DNA from: Microbacterium sp.
Lineage (GTDB): Bacteria > Actinomycetota > Actinomycetes > Actinomycetales > Microbacteriaceae
DNA: 6,029 nt
Direction: 5' to 3'
NCBI GenBank assembly: GCA_029267645.1
Contig: JAJUIM010000125.1
Location: 1 to 6,029 of the forward strand
This document shows positions 1-4,253 of the stretch, one piece after another. Made by a program: the position numbers and the translations under genes. Every line of letters starts with the position of its first letter. Position 1 is the first letter of the stretch. Under the pieces are notes generated by a model. The model saw only the letters and a program-made list of their open reading frames with translations, searched no databases and had not been told where the DNA came from.

Positions 1-486
1 AACGACACGGGTCGCGCGCAGGCCGCAGCAGCCGCCGAGGCGCTTCGAGGCGGCGACTACGCCCGCCTCGTGTCGAGCCCGCTCTCGAGGGCGCGCGAGA
101 CCGCGCAGATCATCGGCAAGGCGCTCGGGCTCGACGGCCCTGAGGAGTTCGACGGCCTCAAGGAGCGCGGCTACGGCGTCGCGGAGGGCCTGCCGGTCGC
201 CGAGTACTGGTCGCGATTCCCCGCCGGCACCGACGTCCCCGACGCCGAGAGCGACGACGAGCTGCTTGACCGCGCGCTCGCGACCCTCGTCGCGATCGCG
301 GAGGACGCCGGCGAGGCGCCCGTCATCGCCGTCGCGCACGGCGGCCTCATCGGCAGCGTGCTGCGGCACATCTCGGGCGGCACGCTGCCGCGAGAAGGCG
401 AGCGCATCGGCAACGGATCTCAGCAGATCATCCAGGTGAACGGGCAGGAGCTGCGGGTCATCGGCTACACCGGTTCTCCCCGCTGA
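1..486 (+). CDS. Histidine phosphatase superfamily protein (phosphoglycerate-mutase-like), 5' end missing
   Basis: Frame 1 is open from the first base and gives 161 residues before TGA. The visible part starts at NDTGRAQA, which in this family lies about 20-25 residues after the catalytic RHG motif, so the phosphoryl-accepting histidine is just outside the window. The family motif SSPLSRARETA is at visible residues 25-35. The region carrying the general acid/base glutamate is seen as VAEGL (60-64), and the second catalytic histidine as AHGG (112-115). These make a phosphatase or mutase fold secure. The substrate (phosphoglycerate, a sugar phosphate, an alpha-ribazole-type compound or other) cannot be read from this. 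It is cytosolic, with no membrane segment in the visible part. The next gene on the same strand begins 115 bases later with its own probable promoter. The ATG at position 70 is an internal methionine codon context and should not be taken as the start. Confidence 0.9.
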   Translation, partial: NDTGRAQAAAAAEALRGGDYARLVSSPLSRARETAQIIGKALGLDGPEEFDGLKERGYGVAEGLPVAEYWSRFPAGTDVPDAESDDELLDRALATLVAIAEDAGEAPVIAVAHGGLIGSVLRHISGGTLPREGERIGNGSQQIIQVNGQELRVIGYTGSPR

Positions 487-543
487 GACTGACGGTCTGT
501 TCACCTTCTGCGCAAACTGCGGCCATCACGCCCACTGGTCTGC

Positions 544-591
544 GTAACGGTTGAGCATAATGTGCATACCGGCACGTAACGCGCTGGTAAC
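544..591 (+). repeat. Three GTAAC copies spaced 32 and 11 bases apart before the Lrp/AsnC gene
   Basis: GTAAC occurs at 544-548, 576-580 and 587-591. The first two sit in identical CGTAACG heptamers (543-549 and 575-581), and the third is in GGTAACC. The steps of 32 and 11 bases are close to three turns and one turn of B-DNA, so the copies would face the same side of the helix. Lrp/AsnC proteins are octamers or dimers that often bind phased degenerate sites near their own promoters. An autoregulatory operator is therefore possible, but this is inference. Confidence 0.3.
555..565. promoter_or_regulatory. Imperfect palindrome GCATAATGTGC in the AT-richer part of the Lrp/AsnC upstream region
   Basis: The 11-base element pairs at its three outer positions and one inner position around a central A. 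It lies in the most AT-rich stretch of the gap and includes CATAAT (556-561), one mismatch from a TATAAT -10 box. It could be an operator half, an upstream -10 element, or chance. No convincing -35 hexamer stands 16-18 bases before CATAAT. Confidence 0.2.
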
Positions 592-593
592 CT
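588..593 (+). promoter_or_regulatory. Candidate -10 element TAACCT for the Lrp/AsnC gene
   Basis: TAACCT fits the actinobacterial TAnnnT -10 pattern and ends 8 bases before the ATG at 602. This would give a leaderless or nearly leaderless transcript. An AGGAG sequence (595-599) also lies here, only 2 bases from the ATG, which is too close for normal Shine-Dalgarno use. No -35 consensus is visible. The alternative is transcription from further upstream, with poor ribosome-site spacing. Confidence 0.4.
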
Positions 594-601
594 CAGGAGC
601 T

Positions 602-1081
602 ATGGCCTCCCTCGACCATGTCGATCTCGAACTGATCGCCGCGCTCAGCGCAGACCCCCGTGCAACCGTCGTGGCGCTCGCCGAGAAGCTCGGTCTCTCG
701 CGCAACACCGTGCAGTCGCGCATGTCGCGACTCGACCAGGCGGGCGTCTTCCAATCGTTCGAGCGGTCGATCGCGCCGTCGGCGCTCGGGTTCCCCCTGC
801 AGGCCTTCATCTCGATCGGCCTCGACCAGTCGGTCCTGCCGCAGGTGATCGAGGAGCTCAAGCGTCTGCCCGAGGTCGTGCAGGCGCACGGCGTCTCGGG
901 CCAGGTCGACCTGCTTGCGCTCGTGGCGTGCCGCGACGCGCGGCACCTCTTCGACGTCGACGCGCGGATCCTCGCGATCCCCGGCGTCGAGCGGTCGGAA
1001 ACGCGCCTCGTCATGAGCGAGTCGGTGCCCTACCGGGTTTCGGGCCTCATGGAGCTCGCGCGCCGCGAGCCGCGCCCGTAA
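602..1081 (+). CDS. Lrp/AsnC family transcriptional regulator
   Basis: A 159-residue protein of typical length for the family. The N-terminal winged helix-turn-helix covers about residues 6-50, with the helix-turn-helix at ALAEKLGLSRNTVQSRMSRL (25-44). It is followed by the linker strand and the effector-binding RAM domain (about 65-140), which carries the conserved HGVSGQVDLLALV segment (97-109). Such proteins bind DNA as dimers or higher oligomers and respond to amino acids or related small molecules; the effector cannot be predicted here. I chose ATG 602 because the protein then begins just before the usual first helix (LDHVDLELIAAL). A TTG at 551 would add 17 residues with no family counterpart. 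No amino-acid metabolism gene lies next to it, so its targets may include itself (GTAAC repeats at 544-591) or distant genes. Its TAA abuts the stop codon of the convergent hydrolase. Confidence 0.93.
   Translation: MASLDHVDLELIAALSADPRATVVALAEKLGLSRNTVQSRMSRLDQAGVFQSFERSIAPSALGFPLQAFISIGLDQSVLPQVIEELKRLPEVVQAHGVSGQVDLLALVACRDARHLFDVDARILAIPGVERSETRLVMSESVPYRVSGLMELARREPRP
1054..1070. terminator. Short inverted repeat at the abutting 3' ends of the Lrp/AsnC and hydrolase genes
   Basis: GCTCGCG (1054-1060) and CGCGAGC (1064-1070) form a perfect 7-bp GC-rich stem with a 3-base loop. It lies within the last codons of the regulator and just past the stop codon of the oppositely oriented hydrolase. 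Since the two genes leave no intergenic space, this is the only visible candidate for a shared terminator. There is no U tract on either strand, so it may simply reflect the GC-rich coding sequence. Confidence 0.3.
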
Positions 1082-1960
1082 CTACCCCAGGAACGCCCGG
1101 ATCGCCTCGGCCGCCTCGCGCGGCCTCTCGTAGTGGATCAGGTGGCCGACGCCGTCGATCTCGACGAGCTTCGCGTCGGGGAACAGACCTCGCAGTTCGC
1201 GCTCGGCCGCGATGGGCGTGATGTCGTCCTGCACCGCCGCGACGAGCAGCGTCGGCTGGGCGACGTCTCGAGCGCTCTCGCGCACGTCGTGGGAGACGCT
1301 CGTCACGAACGCCTGGCGCAGCGTCTCGCGGTCGCTGAAGCCCGAGAAGAAGCGGTCGTGCTGGTCGTGGATCCAGCGCCGCAGGCCCTTGTCTCGCGTG
1401 CGGGCCATCGCGATGCTCATGATGCGCACGATGAGCTTCGTGCGCAGCAGCCACGTGCCGAGGCGCTCGGGCAGCCGTGCGCCAGCCGCGTAGTACAGCA
1501 CGGCGAGGCGCGTCAGCACGCCGCGCGGCCCCTCGAGCGCGGGCGCGCCGATCGGGTTCACGAGGATCAGGCGGGGCGTCTCGAGGCCGCGCGCCACGGC
1601 GGCCGAGGCGACGATGGATCCGAACGAGTGGCCAAGCACGACGGCGCCGGGGGCGGCGGCGCGCGCGAAGTCGGCAAGCCACGCGGCATACGCATCGAGC
1701 GTGTGCTCGCGGGCGAGCGCGGGCGTCTCGCCGAAGCCGGGCAGGTCGGGCATGATCCAGCGCACGTCGGGCAGCTGCGCGACGACCGGCTCGAGGCCGT
1801 GATGGTCGCCGCGGAATCCGTGGACGGCGAGGATCGTCGTTCCGGCGTCAACGGGGCCGTACTCCCAGAACACCGTCGTTGCGCCGCCCGCCTCGATCGT
1901 GCGCCGCTGCACGCGGATCCGGTTCAGCTGTTCCGCGTAGGGAGAGGGCACGACCACCAT
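1082..1960 (-). CDS. Alpha/beta-fold hydrolase
   Basis: A 292-residue cytosolic protein with the complete alpha/beta-hydrolase plan. The HG oxyanion segment is at 47-48 (VHGFRGDHHG). The PGFG loop follows at 74-77, and the nucleophile elbow GHSFGS at 110-115 puts the serine at 112. The acid is in QDDITP (244-249, most likely Asp245), and the catalytic histidine is His273 in GVGHLIHYE. A mostly helical cap lies at about 140-215. The full triad suggests an active esterase, lipase or C-C hydrolase type enzyme; the substrate is unknown. The annotated ATG at 1960 has no Shine-Dalgarno. A TAGACT -10 hexamer lies exactly 6 bases before the GTG second codon (1957-1955), so the true start may be that GTG on a leaderless mRNA, making 291 residues. 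It is divergent from the exonuclease gene and convergent with the Lrp/AsnC gene. Confidence 0.9.
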   Translation of the reverse strand: MVVVPSPYAEQLNRIRVQRRTIEAGGATTVFWEYGPVDAGTTILAVHGFRGDHHGLEPVVAQLPDVRWIMPDLPGFGETPALAREHTLDAYAAWLADFARAAAPGAVVLGHSFGSIVASAAVARGLETPRLILVNPIGAPALEGPRGVLTRLAVLYYAAGARLPERLGTWLLRTKLIVRIMSIAMARTRDKGLRRWIHDQHDRFFSGFSDRETLRQAFVTSVSHDVRESARDVAQPTLLVAAVQDDITPIAAERELRGLFPDAKLVEIDGVGHLIHYERPREAAEAIRAFLG

Positions 1961-1963
1961 CCG

Positions 1964-1969
1964 AGTCTA
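1964..1969 (-). promoter_or_regulatory. Candidate -10 element TAGACT for the alpha/beta hydrolase
   Basis: On the minus strand TAGACT fits TAnnnT and is followed by 6 bases and then GTG (1957-1955), the second codon of the hydrolase reading frame. This is the same geometry as at serB and the ABC ATPase gene, and it suggests leaderless initiation. No consensus -35 is visible. Confidence 0.45.
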
Positions 1970-1978
1970 TGTGGCGTG

Positions 1979-2001
1979 GCGCGGCTGCTTCCGCGCCGCG
2001 C
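1979..2001. promoter_or_regulatory. Inverted repeat between the divergent hydrolase and exonuclease promoters
   Basis: GCGCGGC (1979-1985) and GCCGCGC (1995-2001) are perfect inverted 7-mers with a 9-base spacer. The spacer and inner arm cover the region where the -35 contacts of both divergent promoters would fall, given -10 boxes at 1964-1969 (minus) and 2007-2012 (plus). It could be an operator controlling both genes. GC-rich inverted repeats of this size are common in such genomes, so support is weak. Confidence 0.2.
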
Positions 2002-2006
2002 GGCCG

Positions 2007-2012
2007 TAGCGT
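2007..2012 (+). promoter_or_regulatory. Candidate -10 element TAGCGT for the exonuclease gene
   Basis: TAGCGT fits TAnnnT and ends 8 bases before ATG 2021. AGGAG (2015-2019) lies between them, only 1 base from the ATG, and so is badly placed for a Shine-Dalgarno. A leaderless or very short-leader mRNA starting near 2019-2021 explains this start best. This arrangement mirrors the Lrp/AsnC gene. Confidence 0.4.
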
Positions 2013-2020
2013 CGAGGAGT

Positions 2021-2953
2021 ATGAAGACGTCGTGGCCCGATCCCCCGCCGCTCTTCGCGCTCAGCGATCTCGACGATCCGGGCGAGAAGACCTCGTGGAT
2101 CCCGCGCGCGTCGGGTCGTCCGGCCCGCACGCGCCGCACGAGCGACGCCGGCGCGCCCGCATCGGGCGCCCTGTTCGACTTCGACGGCGCACTGCTCGTC
2201 GACACCCCCGAGGAGCTCCGTATGGCATTCGACGACATCACCGCGGGATTCGCGCCGGACGCGGGCCGGCTCCTCACGCGGGTCGCCGTCTTCGACCTCG
2301 AGACGACGGGCGTCGACGTCGCGCGCGACCGCATCGTGACGGCCTACGTGGGCGTGCTCGACGAGCAGGGCGCCGTCCTCGAGGCGCGCGACTGGCTCGC
2401 GGATCCCGGCGTCGAGATCCCCGCACCCGCGGCCGCCGTGCACGGGATCACGACGGAGCGCGCCCGCACCGAGGGACGCGACGCGCGCCAGGTCGTCGGC
2501 GAGATCGTCGAGGCGCTGCGCGCGCTGCTCGACGCGGGGATCCCCGTCGTCGCCTACAACGCGACCTTCGACTTCTCGCTGCTGCGCGCCGAGGCCGTGC
2601 GCCACGGCATCCCGCCGATCGCGGCGCCCGCTCCCGTCATCGACCCGCTCGTGATCGACAAGCAGCACGACCGGTTCCGCAAGGGCAAGCGCACGCTCGA
2701 CATCGTCGCGGCGCACTACGGCGTCGCCCTCGACGACGCTCACGAGGCGTCGGCCGATGCGATCGCGGCCGGCCGCATCGCGCTCGCGCAGACCGAGCGG
2801 TACGCGGCAGACCTGCCCGAGAGTCTCGGCGCGCTCCACGAGGCGCAGGTCGCCTGGGCCGCCGAGCAGGCCGCGAGCCTCTCCGATTACTTTGTGCGCA
2901 TCGGCAAGCTCGCACCGGGCGAGCAGCTCGACGGCTCCTGGCCGCTGCGCTGA
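2021..2953 (+). CDS. DEDDh-family 3'-5' exonuclease (DnaQ/epsilon-like) with an N-terminal extension
   Basis: A 310-residue protein. The RNase-T/DnaQ exonuclease fold covers about residues 86-265 and has all catalytic motifs. ExoI is FDLET (Asp92, Glu94). ExoII is YNATFD (Asp184). ExoIII epsilon is HEASAD (His241, Asp246), the DEDDh form. These residues bind two metal ions and remove nucleotides from 3' ends. There is no polymerase, helicase or UvrC-like domain, so it is a stand-alone nuclease; DNA or RNA preference is unknown. Residues 1-85 are not part of the fold. This stretch is proline- and acid-rich, repeats KTSW at 2-5 and 23-26, and contains the HAD-like string LFDFDGALLVDTPEEL (51-66). 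The alternative start ATG 2222 (residue 68) has a well-placed GAGGAG (2210-2215) and would give 243 residues. I prefer ATG 2021 because codons 1-67 keep strong third-position G/C bias and a -10 box precedes it. Confidence 0.85.
   Translation: MKTSWPDPPPLFALSDLDDPGEKTSWIPRASGRPARTRRTSDAGAPASGALFDFDGALLVDTPEELRMAFDDITAGFAPDAGRLLTRVAVFDLETTGVDVARDRIVTAYVGVLDEQGAVLEARDWLADPGVEIPAPAAAVHGITTERARTEGRDARQVVGEIVEALRALLDAGIPVVAYNATFDFSLLRAEAVRHGIPPIAAPAPVIDPLVIDKQHDRFRKGKRTLDIVAAHYGVALDDAHEASADAIAAGRIALAQTERYAADLPESLGALHEAQVAWAAEQAASLSDYFVRIGKLAPGEQLDGSWPLR
2210..2215 (+). promoter_or_regulatory. Possible ribosome-binding site for an internal start of the exonuclease
   Basis: GAGGAG lies 6 bases before the in-frame ATG at 2222, an ideal Shine-Dalgarno spacing, better than that of the upstream ATG 2021. 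It could direct a shorter 243-residue exonuclease beginning MAFDDITAG, either as the only product or as a second isoform. GAGGAG here also simply encodes Glu-Glu, so it may be accidental. Confidence 0.35.
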
Positions 2954-2973
2954 ACCGGTCGCCGAGCGCAGAA

Positions 2974-3007
2974 ACGACGATGCCCCGCCGAGGCGGGGCA
3001 TCGTCGT
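2974..3007. terminator. Bidirectional intrinsic terminator between the exonuclease and L31 genes
   Basis: A perfect 16-base inverted repeat: ACGACGATGCCCCGCC at 2974-2989 and its exact complement at 2992-3007. The 2-base centre opens to a CGAG tetraloop on a 15-bp stem. It sits 20 bases after the exonuclease stop and 9 bases after the L31 stop of the opposite strand, the expected place for a shared terminator. On the minus strand the stem is followed by a modest U-rich run (UCGUCGUUUCUG), whereas the plus side has little U. It is therefore likely stronger for the L31 transcript. Confidence 0.85.
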
Positions 3008-3016
3008 GAACGAGGC

Positions 3017-3265
3017 TTACTTGCCGAAGTTCTTGAAGCGCTGGTTGAACTTCTCGACGCGGCCGGCCGAGTCCATGATGCGCTGCTTGCCCGTGTAGAA
3101 CGGGTGCGAAGCGGCCGAGATCTCGACGTCGATGACGGGGTACGTCTGGCCGTCGAGCTCGATCGTCTTGTCGCTCGTCGCGGTCGAACGGGTCAGGTAG
3201 GTCTCGCCCGAGCCGAGGTCGCGGAACACGACGTAGTCATACGTGGGGTGGATGTCAGTCTTCAT
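3017..3265 (-). CDS. rpmE2: Type B 50S ribosomal protein L31
   Basis: An 82-residue protein, the usual length for type B L31, beginning [16 protein letters not shown]. It contains the family core HPFYTGKQ (54-61) and the tail [13 protein letters not shown] (70-82). It bridges the ribosomal subunits near the central protuberance. There is no cysteine at all, so this is the zinc-independent form. In many bacteria that form replaces a zinc-binding L31 during zinc starvation under Zur control, but I see no AT-rich Zur-like palindrome upstream. It may therefore be a constitutive form in this organism (inference). The start at 3265 is set by AAGGA (minus strand, 3275-3271) 5 bases before the ATG. 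Upstream in-frame codons to 3319 would add 18 residues without homology. The gene has its own probable promoter and a structured leader, and ends at the strong hairpin at 2974-3007. Confidence 0.96.
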   Translation of the reverse strand: MKTDIHPTYDYVVFRDLGSGETYLTRSTATSDKTIELDGQTYPVIDVEISAASHPFYTGKQRIMDSAGRVEKFNQRFKNFGK

Positions 3266-3302
3266 GGCTGTCCTTGCGGGAACGATGTCTGAGGAGGGAA
3301 TC

Positions 3303-3328
3303 GTGCGGGCGCGCCGCACCGGCGCACC
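3303..3328 (-). promoter_or_regulatory. Structured leader of the L31 mRNA with two competing hairpins
   Basis: Read on the minus strand, GGUGCGCC (3328-3321) can pair with GGCGCGCC (3315-3308), giving 8 bp with one U-G pair and a 5-base loop. Alternatively GUGCGG (3319-3314) can pair with CCGCAC (3308-3303), giving 6 bp with a CGCGC loop. The two stems share bases and exclude each other. They lie about 40 bases before the start codon of the L31 gene. Ribosomal-protein mRNAs are often autoregulated through leader structure, so this is a plausible control element, but GC-rich sequence makes chance stems likely. Confidence 0.3.
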
Positions 3329-3345
3329 TCGAGCGCCAGCGAACG

Positions 3346-3351
3346 AGTCTA
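3346..3351 (-). promoter_or_regulatory. Candidate extended -10 promoter TGG-TAGACT for L31
   Basis: On the minus strand TAGACT (3351-3346) fits TAnnnT and is directly preceded by TGG (3354-3352), an extended -10 TGn motif. Transcription would begin near 3339 and give a leader of about 74 bases containing the hairpins at 3303-3328 and the AAGGA ribosome site. It lies 12 bases past the stop codon of the upstream ABC ATPase, so L31 probably has its own promoter. Confidence 0.5.
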
Positions 3352-3363
3352 CCAGGTCGCGCC

Positions 3364-4167
3364 TCAGCGCTTCGGGAAGGCCGACGCCTCCGCACGAGCC
3401 ACCCAGCGACCGTTGTGCTCGATCACGGCGATCGGAAAGCCGAAGGTCTCGCGCAGGTTCTCGCGCGTCAGCGTCTCGCGCAGCGGGCCCTGGGCGACCG
3501 CCTTGCCGTCGCGCATGAGCATGACGTGCGTGAAGCCGACCGGGATCTCCTCGACGTGGTGCGTGACCATGATCATGGCGGGGGTGCCGGGCGCCTGTGC
3601 GTAGCCGCCGAGCAGCTGCAACAGCTCTTCGCGCGCGCCGAGGTCGAGGCTCGCGGTCGGCTCATCGAGCAGCAGCAGCTCGGGGTCGGTCATGACCGCG
3701 CGCGCCACCTGCACGCGCTTGCGTTCGCCGTCGCTCAGCGTGCCGAAGAGGCGATCCGCGAGCCCGTCGAGCTTCCACTCGGCGAGCACCCGCATCGCGC
3801 GGCGCTCGTCGATGCCCTCGTACTGCTCGTTCCAGCGACCCATGACCGAGTACGCGGCCGTGAGCACGACGTTCAGCACCGTCTCGTCGGCGGGGATCTG
3901 GCGAGCCAGCGCCGTCGACGAGAAGCCGATGAGCGGGCGCAGGCCGAACACGTCGGTGCGGCCCAGGCGCTCGCCGAGGATGTCGACCGTGCCCGACGTC
4001 GGGTACAGGAGCGTGTCGGCGACCTGCAGCAGCGTGGTCTTCCCGGCCCCGTTCGGCCCGAGGATGACCCACCGCTCGTCGTCGTTCACGGTCCAGGACA
4101 GCTGATCGACGATGTGGCGGCCGCTGCGCCGCACCACGACGTCGTTCATCTCGAGCACGGAGGTCAT
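3364..4167 (-). CDS. ABC transporter-type ATP-binding protein (YlmA/ModF-like, stand-alone)
   Basis: A 267-residue single nucleotide-binding domain. Walker A is GPNGAGKTT (37-45), the signature is LSDGE (144-148) in place of LSGGQ, and Walker B is LLLLDEP (164-170). The D-loop is SLD (173-175), and the switch histidine lies in VTHHVEEIP (201-209, His203). The Q-loop glutamine expected after IGF (80-82) is absent and the sequence reads [13 protein letters not shown] together with [12 protein letters not shown] is typical of a group of ATPases annotated as molybdate, iron or YlmA-like. No permease or binding-protein gene is nearby, so a transport role is unproven and the partner must be encoded elsewhere, if it exists. 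It is divergent from serB. The start at 4167 fits a TAGGCT -10 box 6 bases upstream, implying a leaderless mRNA. The L31 gene follows 98 bases after its stop. Confidence 0.92.
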   Translation of the reverse strand: MTSVLEMNDVVVRRSGRHIVDQLSWTVNDDERWVILGPNGAGKTTLLQVADTLLYPTSGTVDILGERLGRTDVFGLRPLIGFSSTALARQIPADETVLNVVLTAAYSVMGRWNEQYEGIDERRAMRVLAEWKLDGLADRLFGTLSDGERKRVQVARAVMTDPELLLLDEPTASLDLGAREELLQLLGGYAQAPGTPAMIMVTHHVEEIPVGFTHVMLMRDGKAVAQGPLRETLTRENLRETFGFPIAVIEHNGRWVARAEASAFPKR

Positions 4168-4173
4168 GTCTCG

Positions 4174-4179
4174 AGCCTA
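4174..4179 (-). promoter_or_regulatory. Candidate -10 element TAGGCT for the ABC ATPase gene
   Basis: On the minus strand TAGGCT is followed by CGAGAC and then the ATG at 4167, placing the expected transcription start at the A of the start codon. No Shine-Dalgarno is present in these 6 bases, so leaderless initiation is the simplest reading. Confidence 0.6.
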
Positions 4180-4189
4180 CCGACCCGCG

Positions 4190-4220
4190 CGCCCCGCGAC
4201 CCGCAGCGCGGGGGCGTTTT
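4190..4220 (+). other. Terminator-like hairpin with T run in the ABC ATPase/serB divergent region
   Basis: CGCCCCGCG (4190-4198) pairs with CGCGGGGGCG (4207-4216) with a single bulged base and an 8-base loop, followed by TTTT (4217-4220). On the plus strand this resembles an intrinsic terminator placed just upstream of the serB promoter. Since serB appears to start at 4254, it could insulate serB from stray transcription. Alternatively it is a GC-rich promoter spacer whose T run merely sits near the serB -35 region. Confidence 0.25.
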
Positions 4221-4241
4221 CTCGCGAGGCGCCCGCGCCGC

Positions 4242-4247
4242 TACTCT
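4242..4247 (+). promoter_or_regulatory. Candidate -10 element TACTCT for serB
   Basis: TACTCT is followed by 6 bases and the GTG start codon at 4254, matching the geometry expected when transcription starts on the first base of the start codon. There is no ribosome-binding site in the 20 bases before the GTG, and the ATG at 4252 runs straight into TGA. This supports leaderless initiation at GTG 4254. Confidence 0.6.
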
Positions 4248-4253
4248 CGGCAT

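Noticed and set aside
551..601. TTG start adding 17 residues to the Lrp/AsnC protein
   Set aside because: The extra residues lack family similarity and contain the candidate promoter and GTAAC repeats; ATG 602 gives the normal N-terminus.
1133..2953. Open frame of 606 codons on the plus strand continuing into the exonuclease
   Set aside because: The first two thirds lie antisense to the well-supported alpha/beta hydrolase, have low-complexity Arg/Ala/Asp/Glu-rich content and no motifs. Only the part from 2021 belongs to a gene.
1967..3001. Open frame of 344 codons on the minus strand opposite the exonuclease
   Set aside because: It is a GC-bias shadow of the exonuclease gene, which has all DEDDh motifs; the shadow has none and crosses the terminator stem.
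3266..3319. Upstream start adding 18 residues to L31
   Set aside because: ATG 3265 has a Shine-Dalgarno at 5 bases and gives the standard 82-residue type B protein; the extension overlaps the leader hairpins.
3266..3363. Zur operator before the type B L31 gene
   Set aside because: I looked for an AT-rich palindrome of the TGA-n-TCA kind and found only GC-rich sequence.
4221..4228. Palindrome CTCGCGAG between the ABC ATPase and serB
   Set aside because: An 8-base GC-rich palindrome is expected often in this composition and it matches no known operator I can name.
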